Translations under genes and position numbers: made by a program
Part shown: one piece after another, positions 46,269 to 57,053 of the stretch
Position numbering within the stretch: the stretch's first letter is position 1
How the letters are laid out: each line of letters starts with the position of its first letter
Notes under the pieces: generated by a model
Databases searched by the model: none
Seen by the model: the letters and a program-made list of their open reading frames with translations, nothing else
Told to the model about the DNA's origin: nothing
From: Alphaproteobacteria bacterium
GTDB taxonomy: Bacteria; Pseudomonadota; Alphaproteobacteria; Micropepsales; Micropepsaceae
Assembly: GCA_016783965.1 (NCBI GenBank)
Contig: JADHVO010000010.1
Coordinates: forward strand, 1 to 64,000
Length of the DNA stretch: 64,000 bases
Direction of reading: 5' to 3'

Positions 46269-47026
46269 GGCCAGATCACCGACAGGATCGTCGCCGTCAG
46301 GTTGAATGCGGCGTGCATCGCGAACGAAGTGCGCAGCGATCTCGTGCGCACCACCCACAACCCCAGCACCGCACCGATGACCGCGAGTTCCACGGTCAGC
46401 AGCAGACCCTGCGCACCGGGATGCTGGAAAAACTGGCCGTGGATCACGCCGAACACACAGCCGCTCACTGCGACCGCACCCACCGCACGCGAAAAGGGCA
46501 GCAGCCAGCGCATCAGTAGCCCGCGGAACACGAACTCCTCCACCACCGGCGCCAGCAGCGTGACAGCAAAGATCGACACCGCGAATTGCACGAGTGTGTG
46601 CGGCACCATCGCCTGCTCGGTCGCGGTGTCAGTAAAGTGCACCCAGCCCGCGCTGTCGATCAACTGGTTAAGGCCGTTCACGGCCAGCGACAGCACGACA
46701 CCCACAGCCGCGGCGGTGAGCACGGCCCGCATCGGCACGGCGGGAAAGTATGCCGCCAGCGGCGACGCCGTCCGCCGCCGCACCAGCCACCAGCCCAGAG
46801 CGAGGATAGTGGCGTCGCTCAGCACGATGCTGCCCATGATCCCCATGAAGTTGGTGGTCAGCAGCGCCGTGGCGTCCGACAGGGGCATGCCGCGCACGAT
46901 CGCGCCGAGCAGTGTCGCCGTGGCGATCGCGACCGCAATCGCATTGCCGCCGGCGAATGCCACGACCGGCTCCCACCAGCGAACGCTGATGTCGTCGGCC
47001 CTCACCGCGGCAGATGTCTCAGCCAA
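46265..47026 (-). CDS. CPBP-family intramembrane protease
   Basis: 253 residues, about six membrane helices. The CPBP motifs are EEFVFRGLLMRWLLP (EExxxR) and FGVIHGQFFQHPGAQG (His). The family includes CAAX-type proteases and self-immunity proteins; substrate here is unknown. It starts 3 bases after nrdR and overlaps the GTG start of ribD, an insertion within the usual nrdR-ribD order. Confidence 0.85.
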   Translation of the reverse strand: MAETSAAVRADDISVRWWEPVVAFAGGNAIAVAIATATLLGAIVRGMPLSDATALLTTNFMGIMGSIVLSDATILALGWWLVRRRTASPLAAYFPAVPMRAVLTAAAVGVVLSLAVNGLNQLIDSAGWVHFTDTATEQAMVPHTLVQFAVSIFAVTLLAPVVEEFVFRGLLMRWLLPFSRAVGAVAVSGCVFGVIHGQFFQHPGAQGLLLTVELAVIGAVLGLWVVRTRSLRTSFAMHAAFNLTATILSVIWP

Positions 47027-47029
47027 GGA

Positions 47030-47500
47030 CTAGTCCTTGTCGACCTTTTCGTCGCCTTCCAGCTCGCCCAGCAGGATCTCGAAATCCCTGGTCTCGCGGA
47101 AATTCTTGTAGACCGACGCGAACCGGACATAGGCGACCTTATCGAGGCTCTGAAGCGCCTGCATGATCAGCTCGCCGATCACCGGCGACGGGATCTCGTT
47201 CTCGCCCATGCTCTCCAGGCGCCGCACGATGCCGGTGATCGTGCGCTCGACGCGCTCGCGTTCCACCGGCCGCTTGCGCAGGGCGTGGTTCATCGCCCGC
47301 TCGATCTTCTCGCGCTCGAACGGTTCGCGCCTCCCGTTCTTCTTGACCACCACCAGCTCGCGCAGCTGCACGCGCTCGAAGGTCGTGAACCGCCCGCCGC
47401 ATTCCGGGCAATGGCGCCGCCGCCGGATCGCCGAGTTGTCCTCGCTCGGGCGGCTGTCCTTCACCTGGGTATCGTCATGTCCGCAAAACGGGCAGCGCAT
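47030..47500 (-). CDS. nrdR: Transcriptional repressor NrdR
   Basis: 156 residues. The zinc ribbon is [17 protein letters not shown] with [17 protein letters not shown], and the ATP-cone follows ([20 protein letters not shown]). NrdR senses ATP/dATP and represses ribonucleotide reductase genes through NrdR boxes. No such gene is in the window. It follows glyA by 12 bases, an arrangement common in alphaproteobacteria. Confidence 0.96.
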   Translation of the reverse strand: MRCPFCGHDDTQVKDSRPSEDNSAIRRRRHCPECGGRFTTFERVQLRELVVVKKNGRREPFEREKIERAMNHALRKRPVERERVERTITGIVRRLESMGENEIPSPVIGELIMQALQSLDKVAYVRFASVYKNFRETRDFEILLGELEGDEKVDKD

Positions 47501-47512
47501 CGAAGTGGAGTC

Positions 47513-48811
47513 CTATTGGTAGATCGGAAAACGCTCGCACAAATCTGCGACGCGGGCCGCAACCGAAGCCTCGACCGCCGGATCGCCCGCATCGCCGTTC
47601 TTGGCGACCGCGTCGATCACCTCGACGATCAGCTTGCCGATAGCGCGGAACTCCGCCGGCCCGAAGCCGCGCGTGGTGCCTGCGGGCGAGCCCAGGCGGA
47701 TGCCCGATGTGATCGCCGGCTTTTCGGTGTCGAACGGCACCGCATTCTTGTTTGTCGTGATGGAGGCGCGGTCCAGGGCGCGTTCCGTCGGCCGGCCGGT
47801 CGCCTTCTTGGGCCGCAGGTCCACCAGCATCAGGTGCGTGTCGGTGCCGCCCGACACGATGTCGAGCCCTTCCGCCTCCAGCGTCTGCGCCAGCACCTTC
47901 GCGTTCTCGACCACGTTCTTCGCATAGGTCTTGAACTCGGGCTTAAGCGCCTCGCCGAACGCGACCGCCTTGGCCGCGATCACATGCATCAGCGGTCCAC
48001 CCTGCAAGCCCGGGAACACCGAGGAGTTGATCTTCTTCCCGAGATCCGCGTCGTTCGAGAGGATCATGCCGCCGCGCGGCCCGCGCAGCGTCTTGTGCGT
48101 CGTGGTCGTCACCACATGCGCGTAGTGCAGCGGATTGGGATGCACGCCTCCCGCGACCAGTCCGGCGAAATGCGCCATGTCGACCATCAGGTATGCGTCG
48201 ACCGAGTCCGCGATGTGGCGGAAGCGCTCGAAATCGAAGACGCGCGAATAGGCCGAACCGCCGGCCACGATCACCTTCGGGTGATGCTTGCGCGCCAACG
48301 CCTCGACCTCGTCCATGTCGATGCGCTGGTCCTGCCGCCGCACCGTGTACGACACGGGCTTGAACCACTTGCCCGACTGGTTCGCGGGCGAGCCGTGCGT
48401 CAGGTGTCCGCCCGCTGCGAGGTCGAGTCCCATGAACGTGTCGCCAGGCTGCATCAGCGCGAAGAACACCGCCTGGTTCGCCTGCGCCCCGGAATGGGGT
48501 TGCACATTGGCGAACGCGCAGCCGAAGAGCCGTTTGGCGCGGTCGATTGCGAGTTCTTCCGCAATATCAACGTATTCGCAGCCGCCATAGTAACGGCGGC
48601 CCGGATATCCTTCCGCATACTTGTTGGTCAGCACCGAGCCCTGGGCTTCCAGCACCGCGCGCGAAACAATATTTTCCGATGCGATCAGTTCTATCTTGTC
48701 GCGCTGGCGTCCCAGTTCGAGACCAACTGCTCGTGCGATATCCGGGTCCGCTTCCGCCAGTCCTTTCGAAAAGAAACCCGACGCGTGATTGCCGCCAGCG
48801 ACAGCGCTCAT
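47513..48811 (-). CDS. glyA: Serine hydroxymethyltransferase
   Basis: 432 residues. The PLP lysine is in [16 protein letters not shown]; the N-terminal [35 protein letters not shown] and [15 protein letters not shown] are SHMT-typical. It converts serine and tetrahydrofolate to glycine and methylene-THF. Glycine also feeds HemA, encoded nearby. Upstream 405 bases to mucR hold no gene; glyA probably leads the operon glyA-nrdR-CPBP-rib-nusB. Confidence 0.96.
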   Translation of the reverse strand: MSAVAGGNHASGFFSKGLAEADPDIARAVGLELGRQRDKIELIASENIVSRAVLEAQGSVLTNKYAEGYPGRRYYGGCEYVDIAEELAIDRAKRLFGCAFANVQPHSGAQANQAVFFALMQPGDTFMGLDLAAGGHLTHGSPANQSGKWFKPVSYTVRRQDQRIDMDEVEALARKHHPKVIVAGGSAYSRVFDFERFRHIADSVDAYLMVDMAHFAGLVAGGVHPNPLHYAHVVTTTTHKTLRGPRGGMILSNDADLGKKINSSVFPGLQGGPLMHVIAAKAVAFGEALKPEFKTYAKNVVENAKVLAQTLEAEGLDIVSGGTDTHLMLVDLRPKKATGRPTERALDRASITTNKNAVPFDTEKPAITSGIRLGSPAGTTRGFGPAEFRAIGKLIVEVIDAVAKNGDAGDPAVEASVAARVADLCERFPIYQ

Positions 48812-49216
48812 GCCGAAAAACTCCAGATATTGTGATCCCGGCTACGACCTCCCGGGCCACTACCCCTATCCCTTTACCAGATGTAGCGCCAGAGAAGCTT
48901 TGCCGCGCCAGTTCTGTGAAGTCGGGGGATATCTTGGGGGCATCGAGCGAGCGCGGCAGGTGCCCTCCGGACCAAATGCACGCTCCGCTACTGCGGAATG
49001 TCTTGCCTGTCGTTGGACAAGCACAATCCAGAAGCGGTGCTGTCAAAATCACGGCGCAATAATCGGAACTCGCACTCTCACAACTTGCGGTTACCGTTGC
49101 TTAGCCATCACGGAGAATCACTTGAGTTGGGGACAATTGCTCTTGACCGAAGTGCTACTCGCGGACCATACCCATCTTGTGTTGTTTCCATCAACCCGTG
49201 AGTAGAGGGTCCCTGA
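48812..49216. other. Gene-free divergent region glyA/mucR
   Basis: 405 bases between divergent starts. TTGACC at 49143-49148 could be a -35 element for mucR, but no convincing -10 follows. No convincing riboswitch, tRNA or small protein is seen; short open frames here lack ribosome sites and protein-like composition. The glyA side contains G/C-rich pairing segments that might form leader structures, not assignable by eye. Confidence 0.5.
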
Positions 49217-49657
49217 ATGAGTAATCCCGAAGTCTCCGTCGGGCGTACCGACGAGCTTCTCAAGCTGGCAAGCGACATTGTCGCAGCGTATGTCAGCAAC
49301 AACGCAATCTCCGTCGGAGACTTGCCCGGCATGATCAAGAGCGTGCATTCGACTTTGGGCGGACTTGCCGGTGTTGCCGGCGCCACCGCGCAGACCGATC
49401 GCGCACCTGCGGTTCCGATCAAGAAGTCGATGACGCCCGATTATCTGATCTGCCTGGAAGACGGCAAGAAGCTGAAGATGCTGAAGCGCTACCTGCGCTC
49501 GCGCTACAACCTCACGCCCGACCAGTACCGCATGAAGTGGGGCCTGCCCGCCGACTATCCGATGGTCGCGTCGAACTACGCCGCGCGCCGCAGCGAGTTC
49601 GCCAAGAAGATCGGCCTCGGCCGAACTGCCGCCCCGAAGGGGCGCAAGAAGAAGTAG
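49217..49657 (+). CDS. MucR/Ros-family transcriptional regulator
   Basis: 146 residues. TDELLKLASDIVAAYVSNNA is the N-terminal dimer/oligomer region; the DNA-binding core is MTPDYLICLEDGKKLKMLKR and RYNLTPDQYRMKWGLPADYP, then MVASNYAARRSEFAKKIGLG. In classical Ros the finger is C-x2-C-x9-H-x3-H; here the second Cys is Asp and both His are replaced, so zinc binding is unlikely although the fold is probably kept. MucR proteins silence AT-rich promoters and control exopolysaccharide, motility and cell cycle. GAGGG precedes the ATG. Confidence 0.92.
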   Translation: MSNPEVSVGRTDELLKLASDIVAAYVSNNAISVGDLPGMIKSVHSTLGGLAGVAGATAQTDRAPAVPIKKSMTPDYLICLEDGKKLKMLKRYLRSRYNLTPDQYRMKWGLPADYPMVASNYAARRSEFAKKIGLGRTAAPKGRKKK

Positions 49658-49675
49658 GCGTCCGGGGCAGCGTGT

Positions 49676-49885
49676 TCAGGCGCCGCCGCCCTTCTTTTGC
49701 AGGACGTATTTGAGCTTGCGGACGGCGGCCTCGGCCAGCGCATGCTGCTGCGCGGCGCCAGCTGGGCCCATCGTGCTCGCCTCCGTGCCCGTGACGGGAT
49801 CGATCGCCGTCGCCTTGCAATAGACGCCCTGCACGTGGAATTCGACGTAGATCTCGCGACCGCCAGGTGAACCGGCGGAGGGCAT
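49676..49885 (-). CDS. Small conserved protein after hemA (DUF6898-like)
   Basis: 69 residues: REIYVEFHVQGVYCKATAID, TGTEASTMGPAGAAQQHALA, EAAVRKLKYVLQKKGGGA. This size, sequence style and location after 5-aminolevulinate synthase match small alphaproteobacterial proteins of unknown function that I associate with DUF6898; the family name is from memory. ATG 49885 shares bases with the hemA stop (TGATG), so translation is coupled. Confidence 0.75.
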   Translation of the reverse strand: MPSAGSPGGREIYVEFHVQGVYCKATAIDPVTGTEASTMGPAGAAQQHALAEAAVRKLKYVLQKKGGGA

Positions 49886-51105
49886 CACGCGGCCCGCTGA
49901 AGCTTGTGCGCCGTCCACACCTGGTCGAGCGAACGGACAAGGTGGTCCATCATCTCGTCGGTGTGATGCGGCGACGGCGTGAAGCGCAGGCGTTCCTTGC
50001 CGCGCGGCACTGTGGGGAAGTTGATCGGCTGCACATAGATCGCGTGGTCTCGCAAAAGCGCATCCGACACCGACTTGCACAGTGCTGCATCGCCCACGAA
50101 CACCGGCACGATGTGGCTGGGCGAATCCATCACCGGCAGTCCCGCTTCGGCGAACAGCCGCTTCAGCCGCGCCGCACGCTCGTGCAGCTTCTCGCGCTCG
50201 ACATTGCTCACCTTGAGGTGCCGGATGCTCGCCAGCACACCCGCCGCGATCGACGGCGCCAGCGAGGTCGTAAAGATGAAACCGGGCGCGAAGGAGCGGA
50301 TACAGTCCACCAGTTCGGTCGACGCCGCGATATAGCCGCCCATTACGCCGAACGCCTTGGCCAGCGTGCCCTCTATGATGTCGACGCGGTCCATCACGCC
50401 GTCGCGCGCCGCGACGCCCGCACCGCGCGGCCCGTACAGGCCAACGCCGTGCACTTCATCGAGATAGGTGATCGCGCCGTACCTGTCGGCCAGGTCGCAG
50501 AAATCCCCGATGCGCCCGAAATCTCCGTCCATCGAATAGACGCTCTCGAACGCGATCAGCTTCGGCGCCGACGGCTCGGCCTCCTGCAGCAGCGACTCCA
50601 GGTGCTGGGTGTCGTTGTGGCGGAAGATGTGCTTCCGGCAGCCCGAATGCTTGATGCCCTCGATCATCGAGGCGTGGTTCAGCTCGTCGGTGTAGATGAT
50701 CAGTCCCGGCAGGATCTTGCCCAGCGTCGCCAGCGTCGTGTCGTTCGACACATAGCCCGAGGTGAACAGCAGCGCGGCGTCCTTGCCGTGGAGGTCGGCG
50801 AGCTCGCGCTCGAGTTCCACGTGGTAGTGCGTCGTGCCCGAGATGTTGCGCGTGCCGCCTGCGCCGGCGCCTGTCGCATCGATCGCTTCGTGCATCGCCG
50901 CGGTGACCACCGGGTGCTGGCCCATGCAGAGATAGTCGTTGGAGCACCACACAGTGATCGGCCGCTTGTCGGCGTCGTCCGTGTAGAAGGCGGCGCTCGG
51001 ATAGGCGCCACGCTCCCGCACGATGTCCGCAAACACGCGGTAACGCCCTTCGCGGCGCAGACCCGCGAGCGCATCTCGGAAGCGGTTGAGGTAGGGAAAC
51101 GCCAT
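49885..51105 (-). CDS. hemA: 5-aminolevulinate synthase
   Basis: About 406 residues. [58 protein letters not shown], and the PLP lysine in [19 protein letters not shown] are ALAS hallmarks. It condenses glycine and succinyl-CoA (Shemin/C4 route), the first step of haem synthesis in alphaproteobacteria; hemB is also in this window. ATG 51105 is the family start ([13 protein letters not shown]). A Fur-like box lies about 118 bases upstream. Confidence 0.96.
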   Translation of the reverse strand: MAFPYLNRFRDALAGLRREGRYRVFADIVRERGAYPSAAFYTDDADKRPITVWCSNDYLCMGQHPVVTAAMHEAIDATGAGAGGTRNISGTTHYHVELERELADLHGKDAALLFTSGYVSNDTTLATLGKILPGLIIYTDELNHASMIEGIKHSGCRKHIFRHNDTQHLESLLQEAEPSAPKLIAFESVYSMDGDFGRIGDFCDLADRYGAITYLDEVHGVGLYGPRGAGVAARDGVMDRVDIIEGTLAKAFGVMGGYIAASTELVDCIRSFAPGFIFTTSLAPSIAAGVLASIRHLKVSNVEREKLHERAARLKRLFAEAGLPVMDSPSHIVPVFVGDAALCKSVSDALLRDHAIYVQPINFPTVPRGKERLRFTPSPHHTDEMMDHLVRSLDQVWTAHKLQRAA

Positions 51106-51222
51106 GAATCCAGTCTCTTGCAACCTGATCTGGTGCTTGGCCCAGCCGGTTTCAACCGAACGCGAAGATACCCCAACCACTTCCGCGCCTCCTATGCCAT
51201 TTGTCACATGAGGTATCCTTAT

Positions 51223-51237
51223 TGATAACGATTCTCA
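51223..51237. promoter_or_regulatory. Fur/iron-box-like site upstream of hemA
   Basis: TGATAACGATTCTCA matches the 7-1-7 Fur inverted repeat TGATAAT-N-ATTATCA at 12 of 14 arm positions. It is 118 bases before the hemA ATG, within the probable promoter region. Alphaproteobacterial hemA is known to respond to iron (Irr, Fur/Mur); which regulator reads this site cannot be told. Confidence 0.5.
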
Positions 51238-51356
51238 ATTTGCAACGACCACCAGCGACCATAGGCGCGGGCCACGGACGCATGTTGATCGCGCTCAACG
51301 CCAGCCGAAGCACCTATCTATTCGTTCCGGCGCGCTAGGCTCATCCCAAGATCGAA

Positions 51357-51489
51357 CCGTCATGCCCGGGCTTGTCCCGGCCGCCCATGAACACCAGCGA
51401 TGCTGGAAGCGCGCTCTGCACGCGCAGAGCCTGTGCCTTCAACGTCGGGCGTTCTTGCATCGCCGGCACGGGGCCGGCGATGACGGTTG
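51357..51489. repeat. REP-like intergenic palindrome
   Basis: About 133 bases bounded by ACCGTCATGCCCGGGCTTGT on the left and, inverted, ACCGTCATCGCCGGCCCCGT on the right. The core holds GCGCTCTGCACGCGCAGAGC, itself a hairpin. Elements starting GTCATGCCCGGGCTTGTCCC are abundant between genes in many alphaproteobacteria. It sits in the 467-base gap between hemA and the marR terminator; no gene is visible there. Confidence 0.75.
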
Positions 51490-51521
51490 GAATCTGGGTG
51501 CGAAAACGGCAGCAAAGAAAA

Positions 51522-51546
51522 GGGCGGCGCCGTTCAGGCGTCGCCC
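51522..51546 (-). terminator. Terminator of the marR gene
   Basis: 10-bp stem GGGCGGCGCC / GGCGTCGCCC (one mismatch) with loop GTTCA, followed on the minus strand by TTTTCTTT, 26 bases after the MarR stop. Confidence 0.75.
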
Positions 51547-51572
51547 CCGAGGATCCGCCCGAGCAGGGGGAG

Positions 51573-52079
51573 CTAGAGGCGGAAACGGACCTGGTCGATC
51601 CAGAATCGCTCGAGGCGCTTCAGCGACACGTTCAGATGGTCGAGGTCGCTTGCGGACACGTTGCCCACCGCGTTCAGCGAGCCCAGATGACGCTCGAACA
51701 GCTCGCGCAGCATGTCGCGCACCGCCTCGCCCTTGCGCGTCAGGCGCACCAGCACGGAGCGGCGATCGGCTTCGGAACGTTCGTGATGGATGTAGCCGCT
51801 CTCGACCAGCTTCTTGAGATTGTAGGAGACGTTGGAGCCCAGATAGTGGCCGCGCGTGCGCAATTCGCCGGCCGTCAGTTCCTGGTCGCCCACGTTGAAC
51901 AGAAGCAGCGCCTGGACGCTGTTGATCTCGCGCTCGTCGCGGCGATCCAGCTCGTCCTTGATGACGTCGAGGAGTTGGCGATGCAGGCGCTCAACAAGGT
52001 TGAGCGTCTCGAGATAGAACTTGGCTTCGACCCGCGTGCTCTCGAGCACCGCGGTCTGCGGTTTCGCAAAAGCTGTCAT
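51573..52079 (-). CDS. MarR-family winged-helix regulator (LdtR-like)
   Basis: 168 residues. The N-terminal helix (VLESTRVEAKFYLETLNLVE) leads into the winged helix with INSVQALLLFNVGDQELTAG, YLGSNVSYNLKKLVESGYIH and HERSEADRRSVLVRLTRKGE. The QALLLFN...YLGSNVSYNLKKLVE pattern is like the LdtR group known from Rhizobiales, where it acts on L,D-transpeptidase genes; no such target is nearby. ATG 52079; the frame upstream to 52481 is not protein-like. Confidence 0.85.
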   Translation of the reverse strand: MTAFAKPQTAVLESTRVEAKFYLETLNLVERLHRQLLDVIKDELDRRDEREINSVQALLLFNVGDQELTAGELRTRGHYLGSNVSYNLKKLVESGYIHHERSEADRRSVLVRLTRKGEAVRDMLRELFERHLGSLNAVGNVSASDLDHLNVSLKRLERFWIDQVRFRL

Positions 52080-52207
52080 TACCCTTTTCCCCGCGTTTTG
52101 CAGGGCCCACCTGTTGTTATGGTTGCAGGGTAGGCGCGCTTTCTTAAAAGGCGGTAAAATTGGTTCCGCGTTGATAGCCTTGGTTTCGGAACCGTTGCCA
52201 AGTTCGC

Positions 52208-53197
52208 TTAAATCATATGCAGCGGCGGCACTGCATCGCCCGACAGGAAGGATGCGAGATAGATTTTGCCAGCCAAATGAACGCGCGCGGACAAGGTCAT
52301 AGTGTGCATCGGCATCGCCAGGAATTGCGTGACGTCGGGCGCGTTCAGATCTTGGTCCGGCGCAGAACGCGGCCGGGTTGCGGACGCACTTAGCAGGACG
52401 CCGGCATAGTAAAGGCGCGTCAGCGCACGAACGACCTTGAGGCGTTGAAGCACTTCCGGGCGCGGCGCCCGGCCCAGCCATGCGCGCAGCATGTCCTCCT
52501 CGAGGCCCGGCTCGATCGCGAAATTGTCGAGCGCGATCGCCACGTCCACCAGCGGATCATTGCGATACGCCGACTCCCAGTCGATCAGCCATAACCGCTC
52601 GCCGTCGAACAGCACGTTGCGCGCATTGAGGTCGTTGTGCGCCGACACCGCCTGCGCCGGATCGGCCGGGTCGCTTTCCTGCAGCCGCGCCAGCCGCTCC
52701 GCATGCGCCTCCAGCAGGCCATCGGCAAACAGTCCGGTGCGCCGCACATGTGCGAACAGCCGCGACACAAGAGCGGAATAGTCGGTGAAGTCCGGAAAGG
52801 CGGGCGCCGCCTGAACGCGGCGGATCATCTCCGCCACCGCCCGCGCAAGCGCACCCTGCCCGCCCGGATAATCCGCCAACGGCCGCTGCACCACGAAATC
52901 GGTCACGACGACGCCGGCCGCGTCGTCGAGATAGAGCAGCTTCGGCGCGATGCCGGCATCTGAAGCGATCTGCATCGACAAATACTGGTGCGGATTGCGC
53001 AGCGGGCTTGGCGTCCCCTCGGCGCGCAGCATGTAAGGCGTGCCACCCCCATCGACGCGAAACACCATCGCGCCCGACGCACCGCCCGACAGCGGCGTCA
53101 CCGCATCCACGGTGCGCGAACCGAACGTGCCCCTAAGCGCCGCGGCAACAGCCTCGCGGCGCGCGGCGGGAACCGCTCTCAACGCCTCGTGCCGCAT
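52208..53197 (-). CDS. Choline/aminoglycoside-type phosphotransferase
   Basis: 329 residues of the APH/ChoK fold. TPLSGGASGAMVFRVDGG is the nucleotide loop, VVVTDFVVQRPLADYPGG the hinge, SAHNDLNARNVLFDGERLWL the catalytic loop (H-x-D-x4-N) and IDWESAYRNDPLVDVA the metal-binding DWE. Likely phosphorylates a small alcohol or amine; substrate unknown. It overlaps nothing and lies 10 bases after the acyl-CoA dehydrogenase stop, so it may be in that operon. Confidence 0.82.
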   Translation of the reverse strand: MRHEALRAVPAARREAVAAALRGTFGSRTVDAVTPLSGGASGAMVFRVDGGGTPYMLRAEGTPSPLRNPHQYLSMQIASDAGIAPKLLYLDDAAGVVVTDFVVQRPLADYPGGQGALARAVAEMIRRVQAAPAFPDFTDYSALVSRLFAHVRRTGLFADGLLEAHAERLARLQESDPADPAQAVSAHNDLNARNVLFDGERLWLIDWESAYRNDPLVDVAIALDNFAIEPGLEEDMLRAWLGRAPRPEVLQRLKVVRALTRLYYAGVLLSASATRPRSAPDQDLNAPDVTQFLAMPMHTMTLSARVHLAGKIYLASFLSGDAVPPLHMI

Positions 53198-53210
53198 CGC
53201 GCCGTCTCAT

Positions 53211-54350
53211 CTATTGCCGTGAAAGCTCGCGCGCCACGATCACGCGCATGATCTCGTTGGTGCCTTCCAGGATCTGGTGCACGCGCAGGTCGCGTACATG
53301 CCGCTCGGCCGGGAAGTCCTTCAGATAACCATAGCCGCCGTGCAGTTGCAGCGCGTCGTTGGCGATCTTGAAGCCGATATCAGTGGCGAAGCGCTTCGCC
53401 ATCGCGCACAGCATGGTGGCGCGCGGATCGCGCCGGTCCAGCGCCGCCGCCGCCGAGCGGATCATCAGTCGCGACGCTTCGAGTTCGGTGGCCATGTCCG
53501 CGAGCTTGAACTGCGATGCCTGGAATTCGCCCACCGGCCGTCCGAACTGCTTGCGGTCCCTGGCGTATTGCATCGCCTCTTCGAGCGCCGCCCGCGCGGT
53601 GCCCACCGAGCACGCGCCGATATTGATGCGACCGCCGTCCAGCCCCGCCATCGCGATGCGGAACCCCTCGCCCTCCGCGCCGATGCGGTTCGCCGCGGGG
53701 ACGCGGCAATTGTCGAACAGAACCTGTGCCGTGGGCTGGCTGTTCCAGCCCATCTTCCTTTCCTTCTTGCCGAACGAAAGTCCCGGCATGCCCTTCTCGA
53801 CCACAAGGCAGGAGATGCCCTTGGGCCCCTCCTCGCCCGTGCGCACCATGCAGACATAGACGTCCGAGACGCCTGCGCCCGAGATGAACGCCTTGCCGCC
53901 GTTCAGCACATAGTGGTCGCCGTCCTTGACCGCCCTGGTCTTCAGTGACGCCGCGTCCGAGCCCGATCCCGGCTCCGTCAGGCAGTACGACGCGATCTTC
54001 TCCATCGTCGTCATTTTCGGCAGCATGCGCCGGCGCTGCTCGTCGCTGCCGAAGCGGTCGATCATCCAGGACGCCATGTTGTGGATCGAGATGAATGCCG
54101 CAGTCGAGGTGCAACCCGCCGACAGCTCTTCCATGATGATTGCCGCATCCAGCCGGCCCATCTCTGACCCGCCTACATCGCTCTTCACATAGATGCCCGC
54201 GAAGCCGAGCGCCGCGGCCTCGCGCAAGGCGTCGACGGGGAAATGCTCCGTCGCATCCCACTCCGCCGCGAACGGCGCCAGACGCTCCTTGGCGAAACGC
54301 CGCGCCGCGTCCTCGATGGCGCGCTGGTCCTCGTTCAGCTCAAAGTCCAT
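53211..54350 (-). CDS. Acyl-CoA dehydrogenase (short/branched-chain type)
   Basis: 379 residues. FAD/substrate boxes: [58 protein letters not shown], and the end [20 protein letters not shown], whose Glu is the catalytic base position of this family. The order and spacing resemble isobutyryl-CoA dehydrogenases, so a role in valine breakdown is likely but not certain. It is cytosolic and passes electrons to ETF. It follows the small exported protein by 3 bases. Confidence 0.9.
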   Translation of the reverse strand: MDFELNEDQRAIEDAARRFAKERLAPFAAEWDATEHFPVDALREAAALGFAGIYVKSDVGGSEMGRLDAAIIMEELSAGCTSTAAFISIHNMASWMIDRFGSDEQRRRMLPKMTTMEKIASYCLTEPGSGSDAASLKTRAVKDGDHYVLNGGKAFISGAGVSDVYVCMVRTGEEGPKGISCLVVEKGMPGLSFGKKERKMGWNSQPTAQVLFDNCRVPAANRIGAEGEGFRIAMAGLDGGRINIGACSVGTARAALEEAMQYARDRKQFGRPVGEFQASQFKLADMATELEASRLMIRSAAAALDRRDPRATMLCAMAKRFATDIGFKIANDALQLHGGYGYLKDFPAERHVRDLRVHQILEGTNEIMRVIVARELSRQ

Positions 54351-54353
54351 GGC

Positions 54354-54977
54354 TCACTGTCCAAGCATGATGTCATGCAGAACCTTGCGCAGCCGGATGA
54401 TCTCCGCCGCCCATGGCCTGATGAAGGCGACGTTCGCCTTCGCAACCGCATCTTCCTTCTTCCACAGCGCGAGCTGCGCCGGCGTCGGATGAGCGACGCC
54501 GCAGTCGTTCCCGCCGCAGCTTGCGACCGCGCCGGAATAAGCCGCAATCGCGGCCTCGATCGGGCTGCGCACCGCGTCGTACTGCTGCTCGACATGATGC
54601 AGGCGCGCGACCTCGTCATCGTAGGACGCGAGCTGCGCGGCGCGCGTCATGTACCTGTTCGGCAGCGCGATCTTGGCCTGGTAGTCGGCCATGGCCTTTT
54701 GCATCGCCGCCAATTCCGCCGGGCTCGGCGCATGGTCCGGCATCTTTGGCGGATCGGGGAACTTGGGGCTGCCGTGGTTCTGGCGCATGTAAGCGATTGC
54801 GGCGCGGTCGTCCGCGTTCGGGCTCTGCACATAGGCCGCCGCCGGCCGCAGGATCGACAGATAGAAATCGACGTCCGCCTTGCTCAGCGGCGTGAGGTCG
54901 TAGCGCGACGGCGGCGCCTCGGCCAGCGCCGGCGCGGCAAGCAACAGCACCGCCAAGGCGGCAGCAAGTCCACGCAT
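54354..54977 (-). CDS. Hypothetical exported protein
   Basis: 207 residues. Signal peptide LAAALAVLLLAAPALAEAPP; mature part helical and charged, including LSKADVDFYLSILRPAAAYV, a Cys pair (AVASCGGNDCGVAHPTPA) and WAAEIIRLRKVLHDIMLGQ at the end. No family recognised; periplasmic location expected. It is 3 bases upstream of the acyl-CoA dehydrogenase and so probably cotranscribed with it, an odd pairing. Confidence 0.65.
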   Translation of the reverse strand: MRGLAAALAVLLLAAPALAEAPPSRYDLTPLSKADVDFYLSILRPAAAYVQSPNADDRAAIAYMRQNHGSPKFPDPPKMPDHAPSPAELAAMQKAMADYQAKIALPNRYMTRAAQLASYDDEVARLHHVEQQYDAVRSPIEAAIAAYSGAVASCGGNDCGVAHPTPAQLALWKKEDAVAKANVAFIRPWAAEIIRLRKVLHDIMLGQ

Positions 54978-55005
54978 TTTCGTCCTCCCGGTACCTGAGA
55001 ATTAG

Positions 55006-56317
<1,312 letters not shown>

Positions 56318-56441
56318 GTGGCTCACATAGCGCCTCGCGCGTGAGGGCGTCGAGGCTTTACTTGTCAAATGTCGGGTCCCAGCGCCGGCCACAACGCGCG
56401 CTGGTTCAGAAAAGCTTGTCGGGTCTGTACGATTACTTAGA

Positions 56442-57053
56442 TCATTTAGTCTGATTTGTTGAAAACAGACTACGCAAGATAATCTCTGCCCGCGATGGCA
56501 GCACGTCAAGACCGCTCTTGCGCTGCCCCAGATCGATAACGTTCCGCAGGATCAACATCGCAAGTCCATGCACGGCCGCCCACACGGCGAGCCCGAGCGC
56601 GGAATCGTGCAGCGCTGTCCCGATCTCGTTGCCGACGGCGTCCGCGGCGATGCCCAGTGAGGGGAACGCGTCGCGGTTTGGAAGCTGCGGTCCGAACATC
56701 AGGCTCGCCACCTCGGGCCGCCGCGCCACGAAGCGCATATAGGCGGCGCCGATCTTGGCGATGCGGTCCGACTCGGCATCGCCCGCCAAATTTGTGGCAG
56801 CCGTCGCGATCTCGTTCTTGAGTTCGCTGAATCCTTCCGTGGCGATCTCAACCAGCAACGCTTCGTGATTCGGGAAATGCCGGTACGGCGCGGCGTGACT
56901 GACACCCGCGCGGCGGGCGACCGCACGCAGGCTCAAATTCGCGAGCGATTCTTCCTCCAGTATCTTCCGTGCCGCTTCCAGCAGCGCATTGCGCAAATCG
57001 CCGTGGTGATAGGCGCGCCCGCGCGTGGCGCCGCCGGCGGTGTGATCATTCAT
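56442..57053 (-). CDS. TetR-family regulator (WHG-domain type)
   Basis: 203 residues. The DNA-binding domain is HGDLRNALLEAARKILEEES and LSLRAVARRAGVSHAAPYRH; the C-terminus has GLAVWAAVHGLAMLILRNVI, the WHG/AAVHG signature of this TetR group. It starts within the stop of the dehydrogenase gene (TAATG), so both are one unit. Effector unknown; self-regulation or control of the neighbouring efflux/dehydrogenase genes is plausible. Confidence 0.88.
   Translation of the reverse strand: MNDHTAGGATRGRAYHHGDLRNALLEAARKILEEESLANLSLRAVARRAGVSHAAPYRHFPNHEALLVEIATEGFSELKNEIATAATNLAGDAESDRIAKIGAAYMRFVARRPEVASLMFGPQLPNRDAFPSLGIAADAVGNEIGTALHDSALGLAVWAAVHGLAMLILRNVIDLGQRKSGLDVLPSRAEIILRSLFSTNQTK

Noticed and set aside
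45371..47033. Long plus-strand frames of 300-550 codons opposite ribD and the CPBP gene
   Set aside because: They are Arg/Pro/Ser-rich shadows of well recognised minus-strand genes in G+C-rich DNA.
48812..49216. Riboswitch or small RNA between glyA and mucR
   Set aside because: Some pairing segments are visible, but no known riboswitch core (glycine, SAM, THF) could be recognised.
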